This document shows, in pieces, positions 26,001 to 38,204 of a DNA stretch of 64,000 nt (position 1 is the first letter of the stretch; the number at the start of each line of letters is the position of its first letter). Made by a program: the position numbers and the translations under genes. This DNA is from Lutjanus erythropterus (lineage: Eukaryota; Chordata; Actinopteri; Lutjaniformes; Lutjanidae): NCBI GenBank assembly GCA_020091685.1, contig CM034603.1, forward strand, positions 33,155,696 to 33,219,695, given 5' to 3'. The notes below the pieces were generated by a model. The model was given only the letters and a program-made list of their open reading frames with translations, searched no databases and had not been told where the DNA came from.

Positions 26001-27589
26001 ATGTCCTTAAACAAGCCTCCTCTTCATATATTCACTATATATATTAAACTGCCAGAATGTGCTTATTTATTTACTATGCAGATCAGAACCTGCTGTATAT
26101 TAGTACCCTACTCAAATATTGACTTTTCCGAGTCACTAGTTTCTGTAACAGGAAGTGTTCTCTAGGGAGTTAATGACCTCATTTGTGTTATGCAGTTTTT
26201 TTTTTTCCAGAGCATAATTTGTTGTGTGTGCGTGTCTATATGAAAGATGAATTGTGTGCATAGGGCTTATGAGGCCATTTACACAGTATTCCCATGAAAC
26301 AGGTAGTGTGATGAGTAGTGTGAGTCGCCCTCTGCATGTTTCCCTGATCCATAAATTCGGATGTGTCAGAGCAGAGCCTCTATTTCCGATTTGTAATTGA
26401 CTCCCCACCTTCGCCTCTGTTTTTTCCCCTTTGCAGTGTTTTTCGATGTATAGTCTGTCGTTTTCCCTCTGAGTCATTTGGTCCTCCTCCTCCTCCTCCT
26501 CCGCCACTCTTCCTATACTGTATGCTCATCTGACCTTTCACCCAAAACCTGACTGCTGAGTTCGTGCCGCTGTTGGCTCTCCACCAAGCTGTTTAACTCA
26601 TATACTCACGCCCAGCCTCACTGCTCTCCACCTCTCTCTACCTCTCTTTCCCTGCTTGTCCCTCAGGAATGAGCAGTATTTCACCAGCCACCACTCTTGT
26701 GTCAGCATAGCAACATTTCCCATCAAGTCCGTGTCACAACAGATGAGTTTTAATTTTTACTTACTCTGGTGTAATGACATTTTCTGTTTATTTTATCCAC
26801 GGTCCACGGATTTTGCTATTACAACTCTGTTCTGTGTCAGCAAAAAATCCTATTAATCTTTCTGCAATTTCAGCATTGTTTTTGCACAGTCTGATAATGG
26901 TGCTTACCCAGGTTTTTCAAGCTCATTATTGTTAATCGATTGACATTCGTAATCACAGATGCAAAATGAAACATCCCTTTTATCAGCAAGAACTCAGCTG
27001 GGCCTTTCTTATGTGCAGAATCTCACATCAGTATATGTTCAAATGCTCCAGTGACGTCTTTGTCTGAAGTGATATTTGCACCTAAGGGGGGAAATGGAAA
27101 GACTGGGAAGAAGGTGCAATTAATCGCACATTCACACTGCTTTGCATTGTAAGGGTGTGCAGTATGTGTTGTTGTGGTAATTGGTTTAATTGGAGCTTTG
27201 TTAATGAGAAGATAATTGGTTGTTATATGTGATTGTCTCCCTCTTTCTGATGACTTGTCAGGCTTTAGTCAATTTTTACTTTTTACAAACACACATTGTT
27301 TTATTTGAGTGGTTATCAATAAGGCTGCTGTCTAAACTGTTAGTTGGTGAGAGTCAACTCACCAGATTCTAGTCGACCAGGTTCTTATTTATTCATTAGA
27401 TGCAGAAAAAAAAATCAACTCAAACTCCATTTTGGAGCTGCGCCTTGCCTCCCAGCTCAAGAGATTGTTGATGTATTTGTTTTGTTTTGTAATTTTCTGT
27501 TCTGTAATATGCTCCTTTTGTTGTAGTATTTTTATGTTTGTTTATAGCATGTGATTTGTTCTAGTCTGTTTTAAATGTGTTTTTATGTG

Positions 27590-27690
27590 TTTAGCTTTTT
27601 CAGAAATGCTTTGCTTTGGCAATATGTACAGTGTTATGTCGTGCCAACAAAGCAATTTGAATTGAATTGAGTTGTTGCAACACAGACTTT
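27590..27690 (+). mobile_element. 3' tail of a LINE- or SINE-like retroposon
   Basis: TTTGCTTTGGCAATATGTAC, then TTATGTCGTGCCAACAAAGC, then AATTTGAATTGAATTGA. A 'GCCAAYAAAGCAATTTG' segment followed by a short ATTGA/GAATT tandem tail is the usual 3' end of certain fish retroposons. Only the tail is seen; the body upstream is not recognisable. Confidence 0.5.
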
Positions 27691-28489
27691 TTCTGTTGAA
27701 ACACTGTAGACACCGGCGCACTGCTGCTAAACATGCTATAGCTACCATTAGCTAGTTAGATCAGTTAGCGTTACAGCCTCCAAGAGGCTAGCTTTTCATG
27801 ACTGGGAATACAGAACAGAGTTGATTAAATAGTGGCTCCCACCAGGACTGTGGACTCCGGGGACAATGAAGACATAGCGGGTTCGGGCGAGGACATGGGG
27901 TGTGAAGCGGCTGGGGAGTGAGTTTGTAACTTAATGAGTTAAGTACTAAATATACATCATCCATTGAGTCAATGAGTATTTGTTTTCATGAAGTTCGTAG
28001 ATATTTATCCCCGCGGTTTAAACGACTAGAGTTGTGAAAGGTTATACTGCACTGAAGGCAACTCCTCGTAACGCCCTTGTTGGCAGCCCTCTTAGCTGCT
28101 GTGCAAGTGAGATGCTTTTGGCTCTTGTTATGGCACTTCAGCAACTTTTTTTTTCAGAAACTTGACGGGCCTTTGACAAACAACCCTGCCTTATTAGCCT
28201 CGCTGTCGCGTCCACATATTTTAATGCCACCCAACTAAACTCCTGCTTCAGGATAATTGAAATGTTCGCTAATGCTTAGAAACTTTGTCTTTACCTGCCG
28301 CCATATTCTTGCAAGTGCCCGTGAGTGCAACTCTCAATGGAGATGAGAAGGAAGTTAAATTGCTCACTCCTTAGCTACTTCCATCGTCAGTGCCAGAAAA
28401 AACTATGTATTTACTTCGTCATGACACTGATTGCCTGATTGTTGAGTTTGGTTCATGTGAGGTGTTGGTGTGCTGTGTTAGAGGCGGGG

Positions 28490-28556
28490 ATATATTAATC
28501 ATTATTCAATTAATCAAATTAATTTAGCCAATTAAAAATTTATTAATGGAGGCCAC
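28490..28556. promoter_or_regulatory. Candidate homeodomain-site cluster
   Basis: Nine or more ATTA/TAAT cores lie within about 65 bases, including ATTCAATTAATCAAATTAAT and CCAATTAAAAATTTATTAAT, and the block does not look like the dispersed repeats listed here. Dense homeodomain-type cores with non-repetitive spacing resemble conserved neural enhancers, but AT-rich DNA can give this by chance. Confidence 0.25.
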
Positions 28557-31437
28557 AGGTTAATTTGGTTTGGACGGGCAGACGAGCAGCTGTTTTGAGT
28601 GAGAGCCTTTTTTTTTTATTATTCATTTAAATTTTTGTGCATTCTGAATGAATGTTTCTCATAACTAATGTGTCAAAAGATTTATTTAAATAAAACTTGA
28701 GCTGAGAAGAAAAAAAAGATGCGTGTTTTTGTATCTTATTGATTATTATTTGTTAACATGTTCAACTATCATTTAAGGAAAATGCACACAGTTCGCAAAG
28801 CTGGATAACTAGACTCTTTTAATGACTTGCTAGGATTTATTTTTTGTTTTTGGCTTTTGTTTTCTGTCGAGGGTGGATGTAGTTAAGATCAGTTTCTGAA
28901 TAGTTTGTTGAAGGAAAGGCTAAATAAATGACTATAAATTCATAAATCTACCTTCTCTACCTCCATCTGTTTCTCTCTCAAACACAGGCTGTTTTCACTG
29001 ATTAGACAGATGCAACAGACGAAAACATTTGTATAATGATTTTGTGAGACAGTGAACGACTCCCTCCCTGTTTTAAATAAACTTTTAGTGCGTTGTTTTT
29101 CGAGAGACAAAGGCAGTCAGATCAAAGAAATGACGGTCTTCCAAACAAAAAGCCTGGCAAGAAGAAGTAGGAACGTCCTCTTCAGTCTACCTGTCACAAT
29201 TAACCCACGACTGAACTGTTAAATTTCTATTAAAATGCCAAGGCTTTGTGTGCGGATTGCTCACCCCCATATCTCTGTGGCACTTTTCCTCTGTAATTAT
29301 AGTCAATTTTCTTCACAAGCACACAATAACTTTATTGTATTGAGTTGAAAAGACAGCGCCACCATACTGGCACATCAGAGTGAAGTGCAAAAATTACTTT
29401 TGATCGTTGAAAACAAGTAAATACTTGAAACAGTCATCCTCCTCCTCCTCGCTATGGCAACATACACTTATTATCCTTTCGAGACTAAATATTTTACTTT
29501 TCACTGAAATACTGTTGTCAGAAAAGTGCTTTTCTGTTCCAGATTATTGGATGAGTAAATTCAACCCTACAGGCAATAAAAACTCTACAGCTTTCATTTT
29601 ACCATTTATGCGATGCACTGGCAATATTCAGTGTGTTACTGAAATATGTTGTACTTTTATAAAGCAATGGGTCGAAGTGGAGCACATTGTATTGATAAAA
29701 TTGTCTGTTATAAGCCTGTTGCACTGTGTTGAATATCTGTTATCATTCACCTTTAAAGCTTGGATTGGTGGTGTTTTGAACCCGTGATTACAGTTCATTA
29801 CATGTCACAAGAGATGGATATTTATTGAGAAGTGTTTTTGTACAGGAAATCCAGTGCCCCAGAGGCTTTTCTGTGGGGAGAGAGGAGGAGGAGAGGGTCA
29901 TAGATGAAATAACCAGAGTGAAAGTGTGTGGAAGTGAATAAAAGAGCACTGATCACACTGCTGATGTATTGGTTTGGGACGTATTAGCATTAAAACACAT
30001 CATCAATCCTCTCTCCTCCCTTGCTCTCCTCTCTCCCTGTGTGACTGCTCACCCATTACACTTTATTTAAAGTAATTGGCCAGAAAATGGTTCTGAGTTG
30101 TCATCAGAAATACTCCTTTTAGCAGCTCTGGTAGCTCCAAGCTTGCAACTTTTGGGATGTAACGGCTGTTTGCCTTTATTGGACATGAGCGTGTTGTGTT
30201 TTTTTTTTTTTCCCCTGCCTACCTCCTTCATACCTTCTCTCCCACAGCTGCCCTTTTCCCCCAATGGCCCTCACACTGACGTCGTCCTGTCTTTCCTCAT
30301 GCACAATTAAATACACACACACTCACACACAAGTACACATTCACTTAGCAGCTCCTCAGCCTCTGTAATAAGGCTGCTGTCCTCTCCAGTAATAGGGATC
30401 AGCTGTGAGTGGAGTGGTCCAAGATGGCAGCTCTACAAAGGATCAGACAGATGCTCGCGGATGAGACAAATCAGGGAGAAGATGGCCAGCTTACTCCTCT
30501 TGTTAACCCCCTGACCTTTGTCTCTCTCCCCTCTTTCTGTCCACTTGGACGCCTGACACTGCAGGATTGCTCACACTGGTTGCAACGGGGCTGAGACGTC
30601 ATACAATATTAAAGATCTATGCTGCTTACCTCTCAAGGTGCTGTTTGCCTCTCGAGCATCATTTCTTTATTTAGACAGTAGCCCGGAGAAGCAGAGTGAA
30701 GGGAAAACACTGGTAATTGCTTTGGGAGTCATGACAGAAATTCAGCATTTCAGATTTTAGCTGCTCTTACAGGCATTCTGTCGACTGGTATCATTATATT
30801 CAGAGAGATTCTTCTCTGTTATTTCGCCTGCGTTTGAGAAATGAGGACGATTTTGTAGCCATGGTGCAACTTGGAAAAAACAAAGCAAGGCGGTGATGCT
30901 ACCCTCTTTGTTATTGCAGAATATGTAATTCATCCCTGTTGTCAAGATATTGATTTTAGGAGAAAAGTGATGATAAACAATGTTTTCGTTCGCATCCTGA
31001 TCCCACTGGTAGATTAAAACAAACTGCTTAGAGTAATGTGGCCTGACTTATTATTAAATTCTGAGAATGCCCTCCACAGTCTTCTTATGGCACTCTGGGA
31101 GTATAATACTCCAAATATATCACGCTCCCCCCTCCCCCTTGTAGCGACCTCACCATATTTCTTATGCTGAGAGACGTCGTAGGAAACAAATGCCATGAAG
31201 AAAGTATTGGCAACACTATGAAATTTCACATAAATGTCTTTCCTGCCTCTGAATTACAGTTCATCCGGCAAACCACTGAAGTCTGAAGTGTGGAGCTGCG
31301 TCTTATTACCAGATGTACAGAGCAGAATGAATATGGTTTGACATGTTGTCATGGCTTTCACATTGCTGCAGACTGACATAATTTTCCATCTTCTAGTCTG
31401 AGACCTCACTTACTGTACTGACATACACATCTGACTT

Positions 31438-32349
31438 TAGGGCTGCTCCTTACAAATATTTTTTTAATTGATTAATCTTAACTATTATTACAATTAGTGG
31501 ATTAATCTAACAACTAATATATCAATTACGCTAAAGATTTTTTGTTACTTAATCAATATAAAATAGACTCATAAAGCACATTATAGTAATAATAATAATG
31601 ATGGCATATTTTAAAATTAGTATAATTTCCACCCTATTTAATAGACCGTGATAAATTTAATCACTGTGTCAGCCCTTTCCCAGTATATTTACATGCCTTA
31701 AAATGTCACCTGGTTATGACATGGATTTATCTCCTCACTGGATTAATATGCAGGTAAGATAATCGCTGGCAATGTATCAGTCTGAGGCAAGGCCAACAAC
31801 TGAAACAACTGGAAGACTGTAACATTAGACACAGCATTAATTAAACCATTTTCTCACTCATACATGGCTGATAAACAGAAGCTGAATAACAACATTGAAC
31901 ATGGCCTAACGCGTCAACAGGAATTACTTTTATCAAGGAGTTAATGACGAAACATTTACAAAATCAGTTCGAAGTTTTGACGACTAACAGAAACATATTC
32001 CATGTGTCGACAATCCTAAAATGACATGATTGGGTGCTGACAAAAAGTAAACGGGACATCTTGCTGTCGCTGCCATCTTGACAAAGTGCTCTGGTCTTTT
32101 CCCTTCAAGTGTTCGCGCAGAGCAGTTGCAGCCCGCTGCTGAGATAACAGCAGACATGTCAAATTTACAGAGCTTACAGCGCACCATATTGTTCAGCATC
32201 TGTCTAAAATACTCCCTTCACTTTAGATGATGTTGGTGAGTTTTTTTAGCTGCGTTTTCCTCTCTTAGGGAATAATGCTTTGACCGGGCAAACTGTGCAT
32301 TTCCATGGTCGATGACGTCGACTACGTTGATAAAGTGCCTCAGCCCTAG
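31438..32349. mobile_element. Degenerate hAT-like bracketed region (AGGGCTG ... CAGCCCTA)
   Basis: Left end TTAGGGCTGCTCCTTAC is followed by TTGATTAATC-rich sequence. Right end reads GATGACGTCGACTACGTTGA and finishes CCTCAGCCCTAG. The short inverted termini (AGGGCTG / CAGCCCT) and the ACGTCGAC-rich end resemble degenerate non-autonomous elements of fish. About 900 bases separate the ends and no transposase frame is visible. It could instead be two unrelated solo ends, since I did not find a convincing 8-base duplication. Confidence 0.4.
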
Positions 32350-33918
32350 TCAAGTTGCTGAAACTCTTCAATATCATCAGGTTAACTCATATTGTACTGT
32401 GTGTACTATTCAGGCACAAGTCTCCTCCAGTGTCCTTCTGTATATCGAACCTGCAGCTTTCTTGTTGTAGTTGAAACAAGAGATGGAGGACAGAAAATAC
32501 AAAGAGGAGAATAGAATCAGACCAGGTGAGAAGAGGAGGCTTGGAAGAGAGACAATGTGGAGAGAGTGCAGGAGCCAAGGACAGAAGAGAGGCGGGATGT
32601 TAGAGAGAAAGAGAGAGGCATAGATAAGGGGAAAAATGACGTAAAAAGAGGGAAGATAAAGGGAGAGAGGCTGCGTGGTGTGGCGATGTTTGCCATTGCC
32701 GCTCATTGTTTGGCGGTGTGAGCGGTCGGCGGCGAGCCTCGGAGCGATTCATCATGATTATGTGGTGGTAGGCAGGTAATGTCACAGCAGGCAGGGCTGG
32801 GCACACCAGAGGCGGAGGCTACCGCTATTTCTGGGCATCTGTTTCTGCCAGCCAAGTGATCTAGTTGGTCACATCAGGCCGCGTCGTGTCTCTGCTGTGC
32901 CCTCTGGATATCGCTCTGTATTTTATTTTTTTTTCCTTCTTTTGTATTTTCCTTCTTTTCTGTTTCACTCTTGAAAATGTCTGGTATGTGGGTAGTGCTG
33001 TTTATTCTGCAGGACCACATGATGTGTTGCTTTCACATTTACAAATTGATAGTGTGATTTACCTATCTATGTTGATGTTTTTGGTTATTTTTCCTCCCCG
33101 CTCCTGTCTTTCGTGCCACACGCAGCTTCAGCGACTCATTAAAGATGTTTTAAATGTCATATGTCAACTTCCGTCTCCATCTGTTGGGCTCTCACCTCCT
33201 TCTCTCTCCATCTCTCCTCCCTCTCACCCTTTTTCTGTGATTCTCTGACTTCACCTCTCTCGTGTCTCTGACTTCCTCTGTGGCATTTGCTGTCATTTCT
33301 TACCTTGATCATTTATATCTCTTTCATGTTTCTCTCTTTACCGATCCACCTTTCTCTTCTCCCAAAAACAGCTCACAGTGCACCGATGAACCTGAGTGCT
33401 TGTTTGTCCAAATGTCAGCAGTTTTGTACATAAACCTGATGTTGTTGGTGTGTGTCTGTGTGTGTGGGTGTGCGTGAGTGTGTGTGAACTTGTGAAACAA
33501 AATCTCTGATGCTTGTAACTTTTTGTGTGTATGCTTGCAGCTTTTTGTGTTCATCACATAGTTGTAGTTGGGTGTTTTTGGAGCAGCCAAACACCAACAC
33601 ACAAACTCATGCACGCACTCATATACACAGTGTAATGTCTTGTGCACTTCCTGTACACTAAGTCTCTAATGCACAGTGTGGTGGTAGGGAAGTCTAAATG
33701 ATTAATGATCTCCTCTGTGGTGTGTCTGCCAAGGCTGCAGCTAAAACCAGTGTCATTCTCTCTTACTGCTGTCACTCCATGAATATTGTATAGGTTATGG
33801 ACTTGCTTGCCTCAAAAATAAGTCCAGTTCTGTACATCTACCACCACTCATGTTTTAATCCATCTCATTGTCCAGCCAATTCTTTACTTATCTGATGTCT
33901 GTGTGTCAAGATCTAAAA

Positions 33919-33990
33919 TAGGGGTGTCAAAGTCAATTTCATCCCGGGCCAGATCAGCATTATGGTTGCCCTCAAAGTGCCAGTTGTAAA
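33919..33990 (+). repeat. Short terminus of a GGGGTGTCAAA-type repeat
   Basis: AGGGGTGTCAAAGTCAATTT followed by CCGGGCCAGATCAGC is similar to the common GGGGTGTCAAACTC terminus of hAT-like repeats followed by a 'gggccac' block. No opposite end was found. Confidence 0.4.
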
Positions 33991-34566
33991 TAGAGACCTG
34001 TATAGCCTAAATGTATCTGCTTGTTATCATATTACATGATTTCCTCTGCATTATTATGGTTTTAATAAGTAATAACTTAATAATTACTAACTAGCACTTC
34101 AAATATAATTGTAGTAAAAATAAAAGCAAGCAGACTAAGTGTGTAACTGTTATAGATTTTTTTTAAATGACATATACAACTACTACATACATAGCAGCTC
34201 TCCAAGTACATCTCTCATTAAATTGCTTTCCCTCTGCATCAACTTTTCTTATCTTGGACAATTTGCTCTGCTGCTACTCTGCTAGCTACAACCATTTGGC
34301 TACAGTGCCAGTGCTGGAAAAGACGACAATAGATGATATCGAGACTCAATCTAGACTCTATCTAGTATACTGATATCTAGCAGCTAGACGATGCTCAGTG
34401 TGTGGACAACAAAATCAACACACATTCTGAGACATATAATTTATGGGCAGTGTACTTCTGTAATGCAGCATTGAATTGTATGACACTAATTATATTCTTT
34501 GCAAGTTATAGTACCACATGAAATGAGGTGCTGGGCTGCTGCTTCCCTTCTGCAGTAAAATCTACC

Positions 34567-34604
34567 GGAACTACTTTCTTTTCTTTTAGGTAGAAAGTAG
34601 TTCC
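34567..34604. repeat. Perfect 13-bp inverted repeat (hairpin)
   Basis: GGAACTACTTTCT (34567-34579) and AGAAAGTAGTTCC (34592-34604) are perfect reverse complements separated by 12 bases. The flanks do not pair further. It may be the core of a small palindromic repeat or a stable hairpin in intronic RNA. Confidence 0.85.
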
Positions 34605-35819
34605 TACATGAAACTGCTCACAACAAGACCTGTGACTTACCTTGAGTAACTGGGTCATGCTTTTTGGAAAGAGACACTGGTTTTCTTTTTTCTTTTTTCT
34701 TTTTTTTTGTGCTTTGAGCACCACAAGCCGAGTGTTATTTAGTCCTGTTATATAGAAGAGAGCACAGACATCCGTGATTTTTTTTGGTGAACTGACCCTT
34801 TAGAGATGTTTCCTGGGGAGATGCTTTAGTGGAGTGGAAGTGTTGCTTTTTATATTTCCAGCAGCAGCAGCAACAGCAATAACACAGTTAGCACAGGTAG
34901 CAATAGCCATCGTGGCCCAGCAGACAAAGTTAAAGATTAAAGCAGATGATATTCAGTATTTTTCTTAATGTTAACAGATTCAAGACAAAAACAATGATTT
35001 GATCCTACAAGCAAGTACGCCCTGAGTAGTAAGAGCATGTTTCGGGCTGGAGGTACAGTTTTTTGCTACGTCTCCATGTGTCCCGAATAGGAACTGAGAC
35101 AGAGAACATCTGTATCAGCTGATATTCACCTTGTTAACTGCACTTGTCAAATTCTGAGACATTCACAGATGGCAGTGGCTGATGTTTACCTGTTGTGTCG
35201 AAACAACTTGTGCTCACTAATTGTCGTGTTGCAGTCAGCAGTAGTTAGCATACCCTGCTGCTGTTTTGGAGAGGACGCCACTGGTTGGACACCTGTTTGG
35301 TATGATGGGTGCAGTGTTTTTTATATTGAAGATTTCTTTGTTTCCGTTGCCCCACTGCCATCAAAATGTCATCATCAGCCAAACTGTTATTTTAAACATT
35401 ATATCAACCTAGGATTTCATAATCGGTGCATCCCTTGACCCAAAGTATTAAAGACACATCAATGAGCCGTATTGTTGTTGTAACACCTTCATTCTTTACC
35501 ATGAAGAAAATTAAGAAAATGATTTGTTCTTTTTAAAATTTGAAACTATAGATCTGTGAGCTGTTTTTAAAGATTTATGCCTTCAATATGAACAAATTGT
35601 CTTGGAGCTGAGTGCCACAGACAGGAGGAAAGTTGGATGGTATTAATAGACACATTGTCAGCTTTTGTGTATGTATGGGATTGATTGACAATAAGAAAAC
35701 AGAATGAGGTTACTCTGTGGTTTAGCACCACACCTCCAAGTTTTGGGGCTCACAAGAGACAGAAAAAACATGGTGTAAATCAAACCATCAAAGGCTGAGA
35801 TATCCTGATATTCAGTCTC

Positions 35820-36074
35820 TAGTACGGGTCAAGCTCTAAAAACCCTGGATCCCACACTTCCCGTGATGTAACTCGAGTGCAACTTTCATTAGACTTTCTC
35901 TGCCTCCTAAATTACCTCTTCTTTCAAACCCACAGCCTCTGGTTTGTAGTGTCTAAACACTGGAAAGCTTCTCTGGAACCATGAGATGTTGTAAAACTGC
36001 TTCCAGGCTGAGTTGTTCTCCTCATGATGAGTAATCTGAGCTTCATGTGCAAAAGTGATGCAGTGCTCCTTTAA
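35820..36074 (-). repeat. Dispersed TTAAAGGAGCACTGC-type repeat
   Basis: Minus-strand start TTAAAGGAGCACTGCATCAC, followed by ACAACATCTCATGGTTCCAG, TCTAATGAAAGTTGCACTCG and GGAAGTGTGGGATCCAGGG. These landmarks agree with a dispersed fish repeat I recall. The far end is undefined, and no coding capacity is present. Confidence 0.45.
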
Positions 36075-36540
36075 GACGGAGGTACATATAAAGATGTCAC
36101 AGCACTGGACACATTGCTGACTGATAAATAATTTCTAAACATGCAATATGCAAACTTCACAGGCAATGACCATTTGGCACCAACAAAGCCAAACATAAAA
36201 AAAGAGGAGCAAATTACTGCTTCATGTTGTCAATATCTGTTAAACTGTATGCCTGTGGAGGTATTGTCAAAGTCATTATCTACTATAATCACTTAGATGA
36301 CAGTCTATATTACTAAAAAATATAAGCGTGTTAGCATGCTGCTATGTGCCCTTAGGTGCTCTGGAATATGATTACCCGTCTGCAGTGTTGCAGTGTCAGC
36401 ACAGTGTTGGAGGCAAACAGAGCTGAACGTCATTTAGATTGTTTTTTTTTATCCTGACACAGTGTGCTTGGACAGCTGTTTAGCAGAATGTGTATACAGT
36501 GTGCCTCTCCATGATATTATGCAGGAGTACTGATATTTGT

Positions 36541-36559
36541 GTGTGTGTGTGTGTGTGTA
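36541..36559. repeat. Short (GT)n microsatellite
   Basis: About nine GT units within a TGTG-rich context. Confidence 0.85.
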
Positions 36560-37364
36560 TGGCTGCAGTTTGTGTGCCCTATGCTCTCTGTGTTTTGCAA
36601 TTTTTTCTCTAATTTACTTCTATTTCAAGGTAATGTTGTTCACTTTAATTAGATTTTTGTCTTAATTACATTACTGACATACAAAACAACCACAATCAGC
36701 AGCCTCTCACCCAGCCCTGTGCTGTCATCAACACCTAAAAGCGAGCTCACTTTGCATACATCTCTGATAACACTCGAGATAATGAACAACTCTGGATAAT
36801 CACAGTCCTTAACATACATAACACGACTTGTGACAGTGATATATATGACAAATTGGTTTGGGTTTTTCCTTCATATTTCCCTTTAAAAATGACTAATTGG
36901 CCTAGTTGTAGCCTACATTATATGTAACTTGTGAAAACTTATATTTATTTCTGTAACTAGGTTGTCTGTGATGTTATTTATAGAATCTAAATTTCCACTG
37001 AGAGAGTTTCCTACAGTGTTTCTAGTGTCTCCCACTTCTGGTAAATAGGACTTCTCACAGTGTTTGGATGCTGTCTCACAGTGTTTTGTATAGTTGTATA
37101 GTAGTCAGACCAGCAGTGGATTAATGAGGATGGTAGTGAGTGGCATTTGAGAGTTCAAAAAAATCCACAAAAGCTTTTTTGGGCTGAGAGTCCCACTCTG
37201 TATTTTTGAATGGTTTGTCTTGCTTTTAGATAGTAGAAAGTCTTGCTTACAAACAGATGCTAATTTGTATGAAGCATTCGCAAAAAGGTAATGTTTTGTA
37301 CATGCAAAACAAGAGGCTGTACAAAAGTTCAACCAGACTGAAAATAGATGCTTTTCAAAGCAGT

Positions 37365-37395
37365 CGTTTTGACATGAAATAGTAGGGTAAACAAA
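37365..37395. mobile_element. Half copy of the palindromic MITE-like element, arm only
   Basis: GTTTTGACATGAAATAGTAG then GGTAAACA repeats the arm of the element at 11761-11960 (there TTGATATGAAATAGTAGGGT on the left arm, and TTTTGACATTAAACAG on the complement of the right arm). Similarity stops at about 37395, exactly where the next element begins. Confidence 0.6.
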
Positions 37396-38204
37396 AGGGA
37401 TGTTCCTGGTGACTAATTTCCCTGTTGATTAAATACATATTTTAATTTAGACTAGTTGACTAGTCTAACAGTAAGAAAATACTCAGAAAGAAGTTCAAAT
37501 TGAGCACAGTTTATGAATTGATAATGTTAACCTCATCTGAAAAAAATACTGGGTGTATTAAGGATCATTTGAAGCCGTTAATCGCAGTCTTCAGTGACCA
37601 AATCGTATTTAAAATGCCGCTGGAATGTGTCACTTTGCACCGTGCATTATGCTTCAACTTCACGTGATCTCATAGGGAAACTGATGTAGACAAACGGAGG
37701 CTGACGTGCTGCAACAGCTTGCTGTAGTAATGCTTTACAGTGAGAAAAACAAAACCAGAAGTTAAACGAGTCTGGATGAGAAAATGTTTGGGGAGACGCA
37801 TCAACACAGGTTGTTTATTCTTCTGTCAGAACAGGAGGTGGGATTTTAACTGCCAGTCTGTCAACAGTATGCTCCTAGCTAACGTTAGCTTGAAGAACTA
37901 GGAAGTTTAGCGTTGTTTGGCTGCTCTGTTTCTGTGTAGACTCATTTCTCTTCTCCTCATCCTGTTCTTGGAGTCCGTCACTCCATTTAACTCGGACTTC
38001 AAGTATGTGTGTGTGCGGCTGTGACCAACACCGCTGAATATGGCTGTTGTTGAATCTGTGTGAATCTGTGTTGCTGTGTGCATGACTTGACCATCGTGTG
38101 GAGCTTGCATGTAAATTAGAGGCACAGAATTGGATATTTGACAGGGACCGGCCGCTTAGCAGTCATGGTTGGTCAAGCTGAAAACGACTGATGCATCCCT
38201 AGAA
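37396..38204. mobile_element. Unnamed repeat family R1, longest copy, possible hAT-like ends
   Basis: Bracketed by AAGGGATG at about 37396 and CATCCCTAG at about 38195-38203, short inverted ends of the kind seen in hAT-like elements. The interior shares a segment with 16500-16750 (reverse complement of about 37660-37885) and another with 6080-6235 (reverse complement of about 37925-38110), so both fragments belong to one family. It contains a GCTAACGTTAGC-type word near 37880. The frame at 37907-38125 has a counterpart in the 6 kb copy but no known domain; a non-autonomous element is more likely than a gene. Confidence 0.55.

Noticed and set aside
26136-26507. 123-codon minus-strand frame starting with an acidic run
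   Set aside because: The Glu run comes from a (TCC)n tract at about 26483-26502, and the rest shows no domain or conserved pattern.
29407-29787. 126-codon plus-strand frame
   Set aside because: Begins in a TCC-repeat, has no domain and no coding-like third-position bias.
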